Part shown: positions 30,757 to 39,095 of the stretch, in pieces | Layout of the letters: the number at the start of each line of letters is the position of its first letter | Position numbering within the stretch: the stretch's first letter is position 1 | Assembly: GCF_023028225.1 (NCBI RefSeq) | Contig: NZ_CP095482.1 | Location: 2,604,001-2,668,000 of the forward strand | Direction: 5' to 3' | DNA length: 64,000 bases | DNA from: Halorientalis litorea | Lineage (GTDB): Archaea; Halobacteriota; Halobacteria; Halobacteriales; Haloarculaceae | Made by a program: the position numbers and the translations under genes | The notes under the pieces: generated by a model | Told to the model about the DNA's origin: nothing | The model's database searches: none | What the model saw: only the letters and a program-made list of their open reading frames with translations

Positions 30757-32118
30757 TCAGTCGTCTGGCCCGTCCGCGCCGTTCTCGAGTTCGTCGAGGA
30801 TGGGGCGGTACTTGGGCTGGATTTCCTCCCACTCCTCGTCCGGGTCGCTGTCGGCGACGATGCCACACCCGGCGAACAGCGTGGCGTGGGTACCGCCGGC
30901 GACGCCCGAGCGGATGCCGACGGCGAACTCGCCGTCACCGTTCGAATCGAACCAGCCGACCGGTGCGGCGTACCACCCGCGCTCGAACGACTCCGTCTCC
31001 CGGATGACTTCCCACGCCCGGTCCGGCGGGAGGCCGCCCACCGCCGGCGTCGGGTGGAGTGCCTCCAATATGTCGAGGACGTGCCCCTCGCCGTCCAAAT
31101 CAGCCGTAATCGGCGTCTGGAGGTGCTGGATGTTCGTGAGTTTCCGCACGTCCTGTTCCCCCTCGTGAACGTCGCCGAGCGGTTCGAGTTGGTTCCTGAT
31201 GGCGTCGACCACCAACTGCTGTTCGTGCTGGAGTTTCTCGCTGTCGAGCATCGACTGTGCGTAGTCGGCGTCTTTCTCGGGCGTCTCGCCGCGCGGGACG
31301 GACCCCGCGAGTGCCTCTGTCTGGACGCGCCGGCCGTCCATCCTGACGAGACGTTCCGGCGGCGGCCCGAAGAACGCGCCGTCGTCGCCGGGTTGGACGA
31401 GGAAGCGGTAGCAGTTCGGGTAGGTGCGGCGCAGTCGTTCGAGTACGTCCGGCACGTCGATGTCGTCGGCGAGGTCGACCTCCAGTGCCGTCGCGAGGAC
31501 GACTTTCCGGAGGTCGCCGGAGCGGATGTACCCCGTCGCCTGTTCGACCTGTTCGGTCCACTCGTCTTTGGGCGGCGTGACGCGCGTCTCGAGGACGCCC
31601 GGCGGCCCGCCGCTGGGTCGCATCACCGGGAGGTCCGCGATGTCTTCGCGGGTCCGTTCGAGCGTGGCGGCGACGCGTTCGCCCGTTGCCTCGGTGTCGT
31701 ACGCCCGGACGGTCAGCCACGTCGTGCCGTCGGCCCGCGTCAACTGGACGCGTGGGAGCGTGAACGACGCGGCGGGAAACCCGGTCCACGGCCCGCGCTC
31801 TTCGTGGTTCTCGTTGAACGCGAGGCCGCCGAGTAGTCGCGGCCGTGTCTCCGGCGGCCCCGAGCGGTCGACCGTCTCGAAGACGGTAGCCGCCCCGCGG
31901 CGCAGGCTCTCGAAGCGGTCGGAGCCGTCTGCGGTGAGCGTGACGGCGGCCCCGCTCCCGACGACTTCGAGGCCGTCGGGCGCGGCCCAGTGGACCCGTG
32001 GGGCCGGTTGGCTGGCGAGAAACGCCCGGTAGGACACGTCCGGTATCTCGCAGGTTCGACCGACGAGGGCCGCGCCCGTTCGCGGACCCGTCGTCTCCTC
32101 GCGGTGGGCCGGTTCCAT
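30757..32118 (-). CDS. menF: Isochorismate synthase
   Basis: A 453-residue chorismate-utilising enzyme that makes isochorismate for menaquinone. The conserved block runs from KVVLATALEVDL through TYPNCYRFLVQPGDDGAFFGPPPERLV, EALAGSVPRG (with the Ala-Gly of the active site), LQHEQQLVVDAI, HLQTPI and HPTPAVGGLPPDRA to YAAPVGWFDSNGDGEFAVGIRS, carrying the Glu and His ligands for magnesium. It is upstream of menD by 2 nt. Salicylate or enterobactin isochorismate synthases are alternatives by fold; the neighbours decide for MenF. Confidence 0.93.
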   Translation of the reverse strand: MEPAHREETTGPRTGAALVGRTCEIPDVSYRAFLASQPAPRVHWAAPDGLEVVGSGAAVTLTADGSDRFESLRRGAATVFETVDRSGPPETRPRLLGGLAFNENHEERGPWTGFPAASFTLPRVQLTRADGTTWLTVRAYDTEATGERVAATLERTREDIADLPVMRPSGGPPGVLETRVTPPKDEWTEQVEQATGYIRSGDLRKVVLATALEVDLADDIDVPDVLERLRRTYPNCYRFLVQPGDDGAFFGPPPERLVRMDGRRVQTEALAGSVPRGETPEKDADYAQSMLDSEKLQHEQQLVVDAIRNQLEPLGDVHEGEQDVRKLTNIQHLQTPITADLDGEGHVLDILEALHPTPAVGGLPPDRAWEVIRETESFERGWYAAPVGWFDSNGDGEFAVGIRSGVAGGTHATLFAGCGIVADSDPDEEWEEIQPKYRPILDELENGADGPDD

Positions 32119-32197
32119 CTGCCTCTAGTAAGGGTGCAGGGTTCTTGAGAGTGTCCTTCCCCGTCGGTAGTCAACGCGCGACGGGTTGTCGAGTCGC

Positions 32198-32788
32198 TCA
32201 GCTGTACCGGTCTTCGGTCCACGGGTTCGCGGTCACCGAGTACCCGCGCTTCTCCCAGAACCCCCGCTCCGGGTCCGTGAGGAACTCGACGCCACAGACC
32301 CACTTCGCTCCCTTGTAGGCGTAGCGGTGAGGCGTCACGACTCGGAGCGGCCCGCCGTGGTCCGCCGCCAAGTCGTCCCCGTCGTACCCCCACGCGAACA
32401 GCACTTCGTCGCGCATGCACGCTTCGAGCGGGAGGTCTGTCGTATAGTCGTCGAGGCTGGTGAACATGACGTGACAGGCGTCGTCGTGGACGCCTGCGCG
32501 CTCGGCGAGTTCGGGGAACGGAACCCCGGTAAACTGACAGTCGAACTTGCTCCACCCGGTCACGCAGTGGAAGTCCTGTCGCTGCGTCTCGCTCGGCAAC
32601 GCCCGGAACTCCTCGAACGAGAGCGTCAGTTCCTCCTCGACGGCCCCGGAGACGCGGAACTCCCACGCCTCCGGGTCCCACCGTGGCGTCGTCCCCTTCG
32701 AGAGTATCGGGAAACCGTCCGTCTCGTGCTGGCCGGGCGGTAACCGGTCGTCGCCGAACTCCCGGTAGAGGTCGGTTACGTCGCGCAT
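32198..32788 (-). CDS. Molybdopterin-dependent oxidoreductase (YedY/sulfite oxidase fold)
   Basis: A 196-residue protein with the sulfite-oxidase-type molybdopterin domain only. The Mo-ligand Cys is in HCVTGWSKFDCQFTGVPF (about residue 76). DYTTDLPLEACMRDEVLFAWGYDG and HGGPLRVVTPHRYAYKGAKWV bind the pterin. There is no signal peptide or heme domain, so it is probably cytoplasmic or relies on a partner. The substrate is unknown; MsrP-like methionine sulfoxide reduction is one option. The start is ATG 32788 (MRDVTDLYREFG). Confidence 0.82.
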   Translation of the reverse strand: MRDVTDLYREFGDDRLPPGQHETDGFPILSKGTTPRWDPEAWEFRVSGAVEEELTLSFEEFRALPSETQRQDFHCVTGWSKFDCQFTGVPFPELAERAGVHDDACHVMFTSLDDYTTDLPLEACMRDEVLFAWGYDGDDLAADHGGPLRVVTPHRYAYKGAKWVCGVEFLTDPERGFWEKRGYSVTANPWTEDRYS

Positions 32789-33012
32789 GCGACAATCCAC
32801 GTGGCGGTGCCGTGTAGACCCATCGACCGAGACTCGCTACTGCCGTCGACGCCGCGAGTGGTCTGTCCGATAGCGCAGGATTCTTGGCCTCACACAAAAT
32901 TCACATGGGGCTTTTTGGAACGAGTGTTCTCACTGTCGGAGTAATTATTTTCTATCGTCGCAATATCCCCGCCAAGCTTAAATACCCCTCAGTCGAAACC
33001 TCGAACGTCAAG
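32789..33012. other. Intergenic region upstream of the ribbon-helix-helix gene
   Basis: The right half is AT-rich. It holds a GTAATTATTTT element at 32940-32950 and the TATA box of the next gene at 32977-32985. No gene is visible. Confidence 0.4.
32977..32985 (+). promoter_or_regulatory. TATA box of the ribbon-helix-helix gene
   Basis: CTTAAATAC is centred about 32 nt before the ATG at 33013, giving a leader of only a few nucleotides. Confidence 0.5.
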
Positions 33013-33228
33013 ATGCCCAAGGCAGAGATCAACATCCCGGAACACTTGGAGATGCAAATCGCCCAGCTCGTCGAGAAGGGCGAGTTCCTCAACCGCGAGG
33101 AAGCCATCGAAGACTTACTCTCGACCGGGATAAAGGCGTACAAGACGAGTGGTCCGGTCGACGACGAGGAGGAGGCCGGTCTGGAGGACGACGGGATGAT
33201 GGGCCACGACGACGAATACGTGTTTTGA
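33013..33228 (+). CDS. Ribbon-helix-helix (CopG-type) protein, DUF7120-like
   Basis: A 71-residue protein. The N-terminal beta strand KAEINIPEHLEMQIAQLV and helix FLNREEAIEDLLSTGIKAY form a ribbon-helix-helix DNA-binding fold (residues 3-45). The acidic tail ends GHDDEYVF. This small protein is strongly conserved among haloarchaea and probably acts as a dimeric regulator, with unknown targets. The start at 33013 fits the TATA spacing. Confidence 0.8.
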   Translation: MPKAEINIPEHLEMQIAQLVEKGEFLNREEAIEDLLSTGIKAYKTSGPVDDEEEAGLEDDGMMGHDDEYVF

Positions 33229-33258
33229 CTGGTTTTCGAGCCATCGACTGTCAGAAAT

Positions 33259-33266
33259 CCTTAAAC
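33259..33266 (+). promoter_or_regulatory. TATA box of the UPF0058 gene
   Basis: CCTTAAAC is centred 27 nt before the ATG at 33290. Confidence 0.45.
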
Positions 33267-33289
33267 CGCCGTCTCACCAACCCGTAGCC

Positions 33290-33568
33290 ATGCACAAAGA
33301 CGAACTGCTCGAACTGCACGAACACATGGTGCTGATAATGGAGTACTTCAAGGACCTCGAAGGCACGGACTCCTCGCTGTTCGACGCCTACGAGGAACTC
33401 GACGTGACGCCGGACGACGTTCACATGTCCAAGAGCGAGCACAAGCACGCGGTGTTCGTCCTCGGTAACGCGCTGGCGACGGCGATGAGCGAAGACGAGT
33501 TCTCCGACGCGGGCCGCATCGGTAAGCGAATGCAGGAACTCGCCGACGACGCCGAGAGTAAACTGTAA
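33290..33568 (+). CDS. UPF0058 family protein
   Basis: A 92-residue, wholly helical-looking acidic protein with the UPF0058 pattern: MHKDELLELHEHMVLIMEYF at the start, DVTPDDVHMSKSEHKHAVFVLGNALATAM in the middle, and a short C-terminal helix. The family is restricted to euryarchaea and its function is not established. It is monocistronic with its own leaderless promoter. Confidence 0.88.
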   Translation: MHKDELLELHEHMVLIMEYFKDLEGTDSSLFDAYEELDVTPDDVHMSKSEHKHAVFVLGNALATAMSEDEFSDAGRIGKRMQELADDAESKL

Positions 33569-33614
33569 CTCGCGGCCCTCTCCTGTCACGCCTGCTCGGC
33601 CGGCGTCAACCGAA

Positions 33615-33623
33615 GTTTTCAAT
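33615..33623 (+). promoter_or_regulatory. Probable promoter of the biotin transporter operon
   Basis: GTTTTCAAT is centred about 32 nt before the short ORF ATG at 33651. The bioY ATG at 33686 has no comparable box at the right distance. Confidence 0.35.
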
Positions 33624-33650
33624 CGGGTTGACTGTGACGGACAGGTACGT

Positions 33651-33689
33651 ATGTCTCTAGCGATTGGCGATACGGGGTGGCAGCGATGA
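33651..33689 (+). CDS. 12-codon upstream ORF overlapping the bioY start
   Basis: ATG at 33651 opens MSLAIGDTGWQR and ends with TGA at 33687-33689, which overlaps the bioY ATG (33686). Its ATG lies near the expected transcription start, so it may be translated as a leaderless ORF that feeds ribosomes into bioY. It is too short for coding statistics. Confidence 0.35.
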   Translation: MSLAIGDTGWQR

Positions 33690-34267
33690 GTACCGACACC
33701 GAGGCGGTCGAACTGGTGGGCGACGAGACAGTCGAGAACGTCGGGCGCGCGGCTCTGTTCGCCGCACTGATGGGTGCGTTCGCCTACGTCACGTTCCCCA
33801 ATCCGGTCTCGCCGGCACCGATTACGCTCCAAGTACTGGGCGTGTTCCTCGCCGGTATCATGCTCGGTCCGCTGTGGGGCGGGGCGTCGCTCGTCCTCTA
33901 CCTCGCGGCGGGGGCCGTCGGGGCACCGGTGTTCAGCGGCGGTGCGGCGGGACTCGGCCAACTGTTGGGGAGTACGGGCGGCTATCTATGGTCGTACCCG
34001 CTCGCGGCCATCGTCGTCGGTACCATCGTCCACAGCGGGTTCACGCTCGGGGACCCGCGGTCGGTCAGCCTCCCGCGGCTCGTGGGTGCGATGGTCGTCG
34101 GCGTCGTCATCATCTACGCGATGGGCGTCGCCGGGCTGATGCTCGTCCTCGGTCTCGGCCCGGAGGCGGCGTTCTTCGCGGGTGCGGCCGCGTTCATCCC
34201 CGCCGAGGCGTTCAAAATCGCGGCCGCCGTCGCCGTCGTGCGGAGCGACGAGATAATGGCTCGATGA
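33686..34267 (+). CDS. bioY: Biotin ECF transporter substrate-binding subunit BioY
   Basis: A 193-residue S-component with six helices. BioY landmarks are present: AALMGAFAYVTFPNPVSPAPITLQVLGVFLAGIMLGP (first helices), LVLYLAAGAVGAPVFSGGAAGLGQLLGSTGGYLWSYPLAA and PAEAFKIAAAVAV at the end. It binds biotin in the membrane and works with the ATPase and T-subunit encoded next. I use ATG 33686; an in-frame GTG lies 9 nt upstream. It overlaps bioM by ATGA. Confidence 0.92.
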   Translation: MSTDTEAVELVGDETVENVGRAALFAALMGAFAYVTFPNPVSPAPITLQVLGVFLAGIMLGPLWGGASLVLYLAAGAVGAPVFSGGAAGLGQLLGSTGGYLWSYPLAAIVVGTIVHSGFTLGDPRSVSLPRLVGAMVVGVVIIYAMGVAGLMLVLGLGPEAAFFAGAAAFIPAEAFKIAAAVAVVRSDEIMAR

Positions 34268-34962
34268 TACGGACGCGTGGACTCCGGTACGCCTACGGCG
34301 AGACGGCGGTCCTCGACGGCGTCGACTGTACGATAGCCGACGGCGAGTTCGCCGTCGTCGTCGGGCCGAACGGGTCCGGCAAGTCCACGCTGATACGTCA
34401 CTTCAACGGCCTGTTGGAACCCGACGAGGGCGACGTTTCGGTCAACGGGCGGCCGGTGGCCGCCAATCTCGTGGCGGCACGGCAGGCCGTCGGCATGGTG
34501 TTTCAGGACCCTCGCGACCAGTTCGTGGCCGCGACGGTGGCAGCCGACGTGGCCTTCGGCCCGGAGAACCTCGGGCTCTCCCACGAGGAAATCGACCGCC
34601 GGGTCGACACCGCGTTGGCGGCCGTACGGATGACCGACCGCCGCGAGGAGCGCGTCGACCGACTCTCCGGGGGCGAACAGGCCCGCGTCGCCATCGCCGG
34701 CGCGCTGGCGATGGAGCCGGACCACCTCGTGCTGGACGAACCGCTGACCAGCCTCGATTGGCCGGCACGGCAGACCGTCCTCGACCACCTCGAACGCCTC
34801 CACGAGGCGGGGACGAGCGTCGTCGTCGTCACGCACGACCTGCGGGACCTCACGGAACTGGCCGACCGCCTCTTGCTACTCGACGACGGCACCCTCGCGG
34901 CCGCGGGGGCACCGGCCGACCTCCGGGACGACCTCCCGGACTACGGCGTGCGTGTATGCTGA
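34264..34962 (+). CDS. bioM: Biotin ECF transporter ATPase BioM
   Basis: A 232-residue ABC ATPase. Walker A is GPNGSGKST (residues about 35-43), the Q-loop is in GMVFQDPRDQFVA, the signature is LSGGEQARVAIAGAL, Walker B is HLVLDEPLTSLDW and the switch His is in VVVVTHDL. It is of the CbiO/EcfA type and energises biotin uptake with bioY and bioN. ATGA overlap with bioY and a 7-nt overlap with bioN show a three-gene operon. Confidence 0.92.
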   Translation: MIRTRGLRYAYGETAVLDGVDCTIADGEFAVVVGPNGSGKSTLIRHFNGLLEPDEGDVSVNGRPVAANLVAARQAVGMVFQDPRDQFVAATVAADVAFGPENLGLSHEEIDRRVDTALAAVRMTDRREERVDRLSGGEQARVAIAGALAMEPDHLVLDEPLTSLDWPARQTVLDHLERLHEAGTSVVVVTHDLRDLTELADRLLLLDDGTLAAAGAPADLRDDLPDYGVRVC

Positions 34963-35660
34963 GGTACGACCCCGGGGCGTCGCTCGCTCACTCGCTCGAC
35001 CCCCGGAGCAAACTCGCCGTCCAAGTCGGCTTCGCCGGCGCCGCGTTCGCCCACACCACGCCGACCGGGCTGGCGACACTCACCGCCGTCACGGGTGGCG
35101 TGCTGGCGGCGGCCCGCCTCTCGCCGGTCGCCGTCGCAGTCGACATCCGGTACGTCCTCCCGATTCTGGTCGCCGGGCCGATACTGGAGGGCGTCCGACT
35201 CGGCCCGCCGTGGTTCTCGGTGTCCGCGGCCACCTTTCCGGCACTCGCGAGCTACCGGGTGCTGTTGATTCTGTTCGTGAGCGCGGCGTACGTCCAGACG
35301 ACACCGGTCCGGGAGTCACGCGCGGCGATTCAGTGGCTCGTGCCCGGCAAACCCGGACAGTTCCTCGGAATGGGCGTGTCGTTCGTCTTTCGCTTCCTGC
35401 CGGTCCTGCGGGCCGACCTCTCCCGTGCGCGGGACGCGATGCACGCCCGACTCGGGACGGAGTTGCCGCTGACCGAGCGGATGCGGCTGGTCGCCGTGTC
35501 GGGATTCGCGCGTGCTTTCGACCGCGCCGACCGCCTCTCGCTCGCGCTCCGGGCGCGGTGTCTCTCGTGGAACCCGACGCTGCCACCGCTCACGTTCGGG
35601 ACCGGGGACGTTGCGGCGACGTTAGTCGCGCTCGCCCTCGCCGGGTCGGTCCTGCTGTGA
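34956..35660 (+). CDS. bioN: Biotin ECF transporter transmembrane subunit BioN
   Basis: A 234-residue T-component (EcfT/CbiQ type) with about five helices: it begins [26 protein letters not shown] and carries the two coupling Ala-Arg-Gly-type motifs as DAMHARLGT and LALRARCLS (in place of the canonical ARG triplets). It links BioM to BioY. Its stop lies 2 nt from that of convergent mtnA. Confidence 0.88.
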   Translation: MLRYDPGASLAHSLDPRSKLAVQVGFAGAAFAHTTPTGLATLTAVTGGVLAAARLSPVAVAVDIRYVLPILVAGPILEGVRLGPPWFSVSAATFPALASYRVLLILFVSAAYVQTTPVRESRAAIQWLVPGKPGQFLGMGVSFVFRFLPVLRADLSRARDAMHARLGTELPLTERMRLVAVSGFARAFDRADRLSLALRARCLSWNPTLPPLTFGTGDVAATLVALALAGSVLL

Positions 35661-35661
35661 G

Positions 35662-36726
35662 TCAGTGTGCGGGCGTCGCCGTGTCCTCGACGACTGCCTC
35701 GCGGTCCAGCGGCGGCTCGAAGACGCCGACTTCGGTCACCACGTAGTCCACGAGCGACATCGGCGTCGGGTCGAAGGCGGGGTTGTACACCGGCACGTCC
35801 TCGGGCGCGTTCTGCGTCCCGTAGATTTCCCGGAGTTCGTCGCCGTCCCGCTCCTCGATTTCCACGTCCTCGACGCTGGTCTCGGCGTCGATGGTCGCCC
35901 GGGGAGCCGCGACGACGAAGGGAACGTCGTGCCGGTCCGCGAGGACGGCGTGTTTGTACGTCCCGATTTTGTTGAACACCGCACCGTCGGCGAACTCGCC
36001 CGTCCCGCTCAGGACGATGCGGTCGGCCCCGACCACCACGGCGTCCACGCGGCCCTCCTGCATGACGCGGCCGCTCGCGTTGTCCGGGATGAGCGTCGTC
36101 TCGACGCCGTGTTCCTGTAGTTCGACCGTCGTGATGCGCGCCCCTTGGTTCAGGGGGCGCGTCTCGTTGGCGATGACCGACACCGCCTTGTCCGCCTCGT
36201 GGGCGGAGTAGACGACGCCGAGCGCGGTGCCCCAATCGACCGTCGCCAGCGCGCCGGCGTTGCAGTGGGTCATCACGGTGTCGTCGTCGGCGAGCAGTGC
36301 CGCGCCGTGTTCCCCGAGGCGTTTGTTGCGCTCCACGTCCCGGTCACAGACCGCCTTCGCGTGCGTGAGCGTCCGCTCGCGGGCCTCGGCGATGCTGGTC
36401 GCGGCGTCGAGTTCGCCGAGTGCCGCCTCGACTTCCCGCGAGAGGTTGACCGCCGTCGGCCGTGCGGTTGCGATGCGGTCGGCGTCCTCGCGGACCGCCG
36501 CCTCGTACGCGTCGTAGGTGTCGCCGTCGTTGCGGCGCGCGGCGAGTGCGACGCCCAGCGTTCCCGCACCGCCGAGGCCGGGCGCGCCACGAATCCGCAG
36601 TACCTCGATGCTCTCGACGAGGTCTGCCACCGTCTCGGCGTAGTAGGTGGTGTACTCCGCCGGGAGTTTCGTCTGGTCGACCATCGCGATGCAGTCCCGG
36701 CCGTCGTCCCACTGAATTGTTCTCAT
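35662..36726 (-). CDS. mtnA: S-methyl-5-thioribose-1-phosphate isomerase
   Basis: A 354-residue isomerase that converts methylthioribose-1-phosphate (or 5-deoxyribose-1-phosphate) to the ribulose form. Diagnostic pieces are [42 protein letters not shown] (catalytic Cys), [15 protein letters not shown] (catalytic Asp) and [24 protein letters not shown]. eIF2B-like and ribose-1,5-bisphosphate isomerase relatives differ at these sites. A GTTTTTATC TATA box lies 27 nt upstream. A class II aldolase gene precedes it on the same strand. Confidence 0.92.
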   Translation of the reverse strand: MRTIQWDDGRDCIAMVDQTKLPAEYTTYYAETVADLVESIEVLRIRGAPGLGGAGTLGVALAARRNDGDTYDAYEAAVREDADRIATARPTAVNLSREVEAALGELDAATSIAEARERTLTHAKAVCDRDVERNKRLGEHGAALLADDDTVMTHCNAGALATVDWGTALGVVYSAHEADKAVSVIANETRPLNQGARITTVELQEHGVETTLIPDNASGRVMQEGRVDAVVVGADRIVLSGTGEFADGAVFNKIGTYKHAVLADRHDVPFVVAAPRATIDAETSVEDVEIEERDGDELREIYGTQNAPEDVPVYNPAFDPTPMSLVDYVVTEVGVFEPPLDREAVVEDTATPAH

Positions 36727-36748
36727 ACCACACACTTCGACACGCAGC

Positions 36749-36757
36749 GATAAAAAC
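36749..36757 (-). promoter_or_regulatory. TATA box of mtnA
   Basis: The minus-strand GTTTTTATC is centred 27 nt before the ATG at 36726. Confidence 0.5.
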
Positions 36758-36804
36758 AGTCGGTCGCCGCCGCAGTGAGGGTCGTCGGTTCCTCGCCACC
36801 GCCC

Positions 36805-37437
36805 TCACTCGTCCTGCCCGTACGCGTCGAACTTCGCCGCGACGGCCGCGAGTTCCGACTCGGGGAGTTCCCGCGGGTCGCCGATGGTCGCCGCCTGACA
36901 GTAGAGGCGGGCCGTCGTCTCGACGGCGCGGGCGGTTTCGACGGCGGCGGCCGCGTCCTCACCCGTGGCGACGACGCCGTGGTTGGCGACGAGGCAGGCC
37001 GACACGTCGGCCTCGGTCAGGGTCGCGACGACGTTCGCGGCGAGGTCCGCCGTGCCGTAGGTCGCGTAGTCGGCGACCGGAACCCTCCCGCCCGCGTGGG
37101 CCAGCGCGTAGTGGACCGGCGGAACCGGTTCGCCCAGCACCGCGAGCGTGGTGGCCCACGGCGAGTGCGTGTGGGCGACGGCCCCGGCGTCACGCTCCCG
37201 GTAGATGCCCCGGTGCATCGCTGTCTCGCTCGATGGGTCGGCGTCGCCCGCCACTTGCTCGCCGTCGAGGGTCAGAACCGGCACGTCGGCCGCCTCGATA
37301 TCGTCGTATGGAACGCCGGTCGGCGTGACGGCAAACCGGTCGCCCCGGCGGACGCTGAGGTTCCCCGACGTACCGGGCGTGAGCGCGGCGAGGTCTGACA
37401 GATGGGCACAGACGGCCCGTCGCTCAGCGTCGAGCAT
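36805..37437 (-). CDS. Class II aldolase (fuculose-1-phosphate aldolase family)
   Basis: A 210-residue zinc aldolase. The metal His pair is in VAHTHSPWATTLA (about residue 90), a further His is in CLVANHGVVATGED, and an acidic catalytic residue is expected in PSSETAMHRGIY. SGNLSVR is the phosphate loop. Next to mtnA it most likely cleaves methylthioribulose-1-phosphate or 5-deoxyribulose-1-phosphate to DHAP and an aldehyde (DHAP shunt), rather than acting on fuculose. The MtnB dehydratase is the other close relative and cannot be excluded by sequence alone. Confidence 0.82.
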   Translation of the reverse strand: MLDAERRAVCAHLSDLAALTPGTSGNLSVRRGDRFAVTPTGVPYDDIEAADVPVLTLDGEQVAGDADPSSETAMHRGIYRERDAGAVAHTHSPWATTLAVLGEPVPPVHYALAHAGGRVPVADYATYGTADLAANVVATLTEADVSACLVANHGVVATGEDAAAAVETARAVETTARLYCQAATIGDPRELPESELAAVAAKFDAYGQDE

Positions 37438-37480
37438 CGGCGGCCTCCCGGTTCCTCGCAGGTGACTGGGCGTCAGTCAT
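37424..37480 (-). CDS. 18-codon upstream ORF overlapping the aldolase start
   Basis: ATG at 37480 opens MTDAQSPARNREAADARR, with TGA 14 nt inside the aldolase gene. A minus-strand TTCTTTAC TATA-like box (37503-37510) is centred exactly 27 nt upstream of this ATG rather than of the aldolase ATG, suggesting that the mRNA starts at the small ORF. Confidence 0.4.
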   Translation of the reverse strand: MTDAQSPARNREAADARR

Positions 37481-37521
37481 CCCCGGGGGCTACGCGGGCC
37501 GGGGTAAAGAATGGTGGTCGG

Positions 37522-38679
37522 TCAGGGCCGTTCGAGGACGTTCACGCAGGACACCGCGCCGGTGGCGTTCCGGCCGATGCCGATGTTGTGCTGGAGACCG
37601 ACCTCCGGGTCGTCGACCTGCACGTCGCCGGCCTCGCCGCGCAACTGCTCGAAGATTTCGGCGATTTGGGCGACGCCGGTGGCACCGATGGGGTGGCCCT
37701 TCGAGAGCAGGCCACCGGAAGGATTGACCGGTTTCTCGCCGTCGAGGTGTGGCTTGCCGTCGTCGACGAACTGCCCGCCCTCGCCCTCGGCGCAGAACCC
37801 GAGGTCCTCGTAGGTGATGAGTTCCGTGATGGAGAAGCAGTCGTGGACCTCGGCCACGTCGATGTCCTCCGGCCCGAGGCCCGCCCGCTCGTAGGCCTGA
37901 CTGGAGGCCTGCCGGGTGGCCGGGAAGTTCGAGAGTGCCTCGGGCGCGCCCCGCTGGAAGGAGTCGCTGGCGAGGCCGTAGCCCGCGACCCGAATCGGGT
38001 CGTCCGTGAACTCGTGGGCGCGCTCCTCGCTCGTCACCAGCACCGCACACGCCCCGTCCGTGATGGGACAGCAGTCGTAGAGGTTCAGCGGGTACGAGAC
38101 GGTCGGTGACTCCTTGACATCCTCGACCGTACACTCGAACTGCTGGTGGGCGTGGGGGTACTTCGTCCCGTTCTCGTGGTTCTTGACGCTGATTTCCGCG
38201 ATTTGTTCGCGGGTCGTGTCGTAGACGTCGAGGTGGCGGGTCGCCCGCATCCCGAAGTAGGCGGGCATCGTGACGCCGCGGCCGCGCCAGAGGCGTTCCA
38301 GCGCGGCACTGGCGATGAGTCCCTCGGTGGAGTCGGTCATCTTCTCCGCACCGAGGACCAAGGCGACTTCGGCGTCGCCGGCCTTGACCGCCTGTGCGGC
38401 GTTACGGAACGCGTCGCTCCCGGTCGCACAGGCGTTCTCGACGCGGGTGATGGGCGTCTCGAACAGGCCCGTCGCGTGGGCGAGTGCCGACCCCGACGAC
38501 CCTTCGTTGGCGATGTCGATGGTGCCGTACCACGCGGCGTCGATGTCGCTGGGGTCCAGTCCCTTGTCGACGTTGTCGAGCAAGGAGATGTAGGCGTCCT
38601 CTATCAGGTCGTCGAAGGACTGCTCGTACAGTTCCCCGAAGTCTATCATCCCCGCGCCGACGACGTACGGTTCTGTCAT
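37522..38679 (-). CDS. Thiolase family protein (acetyl-CoA acetyltransferase/SCP2 type)
   Basis: A 385-residue thiolase. The nucleophilic Cys is in VENACATGSDAFRNA (about residue 84), the HDCFSITELITYEDLG motif has the His of this subfamily, NPSGGLLSKGHPIGATGVAQ provides the GHP His, and a second Cys is near the end (GAVSCVNVL). All catalytic residues are present. It forms an ATGA-coupled operon with DUF35 and an HMG-CoA-synthase-like protein, the same trio as the archaeal thiolase/HMGCS complex. Confidence 0.9.
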   Translation of the reverse strand: MTEPYVVGAGMIDFGELYEQSFDDLIEDAYISLLDNVDKGLDPSDIDAAWYGTIDIANEGSSGSALAHATGLFETPITRVENACATGSDAFRNAAQAVKAGDAEVALVLGAEKMTDSTEGLIASAALERLWRGRGVTMPAYFGMRATRHLDVYDTTREQIAEISVKNHENGTKYPHAHQQFECTVEDVKESPTVSYPLNLYDCCPITDGACAVLVTSEERAHEFTDDPIRVAGYGLASDSFQRGAPEALSNFPATRQASSQAYERAGLGPEDIDVAEVHDCFSITELITYEDLGFCAEGEGGQFVDDGKPHLDGEKPVNPSGGLLSKGHPIGATGVAQIAEIFEQLRGEAGDVQVDDPEVGLQHNIGIGRNATGAVSCVNVLERP

Positions 38680-39095
38680 GCTTTCTCCTCCCGTGGGACC
38701 GCGAACTTGAACGAGTTGATGGGCCGCTCACCGTCGCTGAACATCTCGCGGAACCGTGCTTCGACTTCGGTGCCGACCTCGATTTCTTCCAAGTCGGTCT
38801 CGGTCAGCAAGCCGAACGCTCGGGCCGGTTCGCCGTCGCCGTCGGCCTGTGGGAGGTCCACGATTGCCACCGGTTGGGGCGTCTCGATGTCGTCCGGCAG
38901 GTACTCTTGGACGACGAACGTCTGAATCTCGCCGCGTTCGGCGAGTTGAACTTCCTCCATCTCGGCGGGCGCGTCGCCACACCGCTTGCAGGTCCGCTTC
39001 TCCTCGGGGAAAGACACCCAGCCACAGGCCCCACACTCGAAGCCGACGAGGTGCTGGTCCTGTCGCTTGCGTCGCTCGTAGCGTGGCCCACTCAT
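38676..39095 (-). CDS. DUF35 OB-fold protein with zinc ribbon
   Basis: A 139-residue protein: an N-terminal rubredoxin-like zinc ribbon (FECGACGWVSFPEEKRTC then KRCG, four Cys) and a C-terminal OB fold with GEIQTFVVQEYLPDD and VAIVDL. In the characterised archaeal complex DUF35 bridges thiolase and HMG-CoA synthase and shares a CoA-binding site. It overlaps both neighbours by ATGA, as expected for a stoichiometric complex. Confidence 0.9.
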   Translation of the reverse strand: MSGPRYERRKRQDQHLVGFECGACGWVSFPEEKRTCKRCGDAPAEMEEVQLAERGEIQTFVVQEYLPDDIETPQPVAIVDLPQADGDGEPARAFGLLTETDLEEIEVGTEVEARFREMFSDGERPINSFKFAVPREEKA

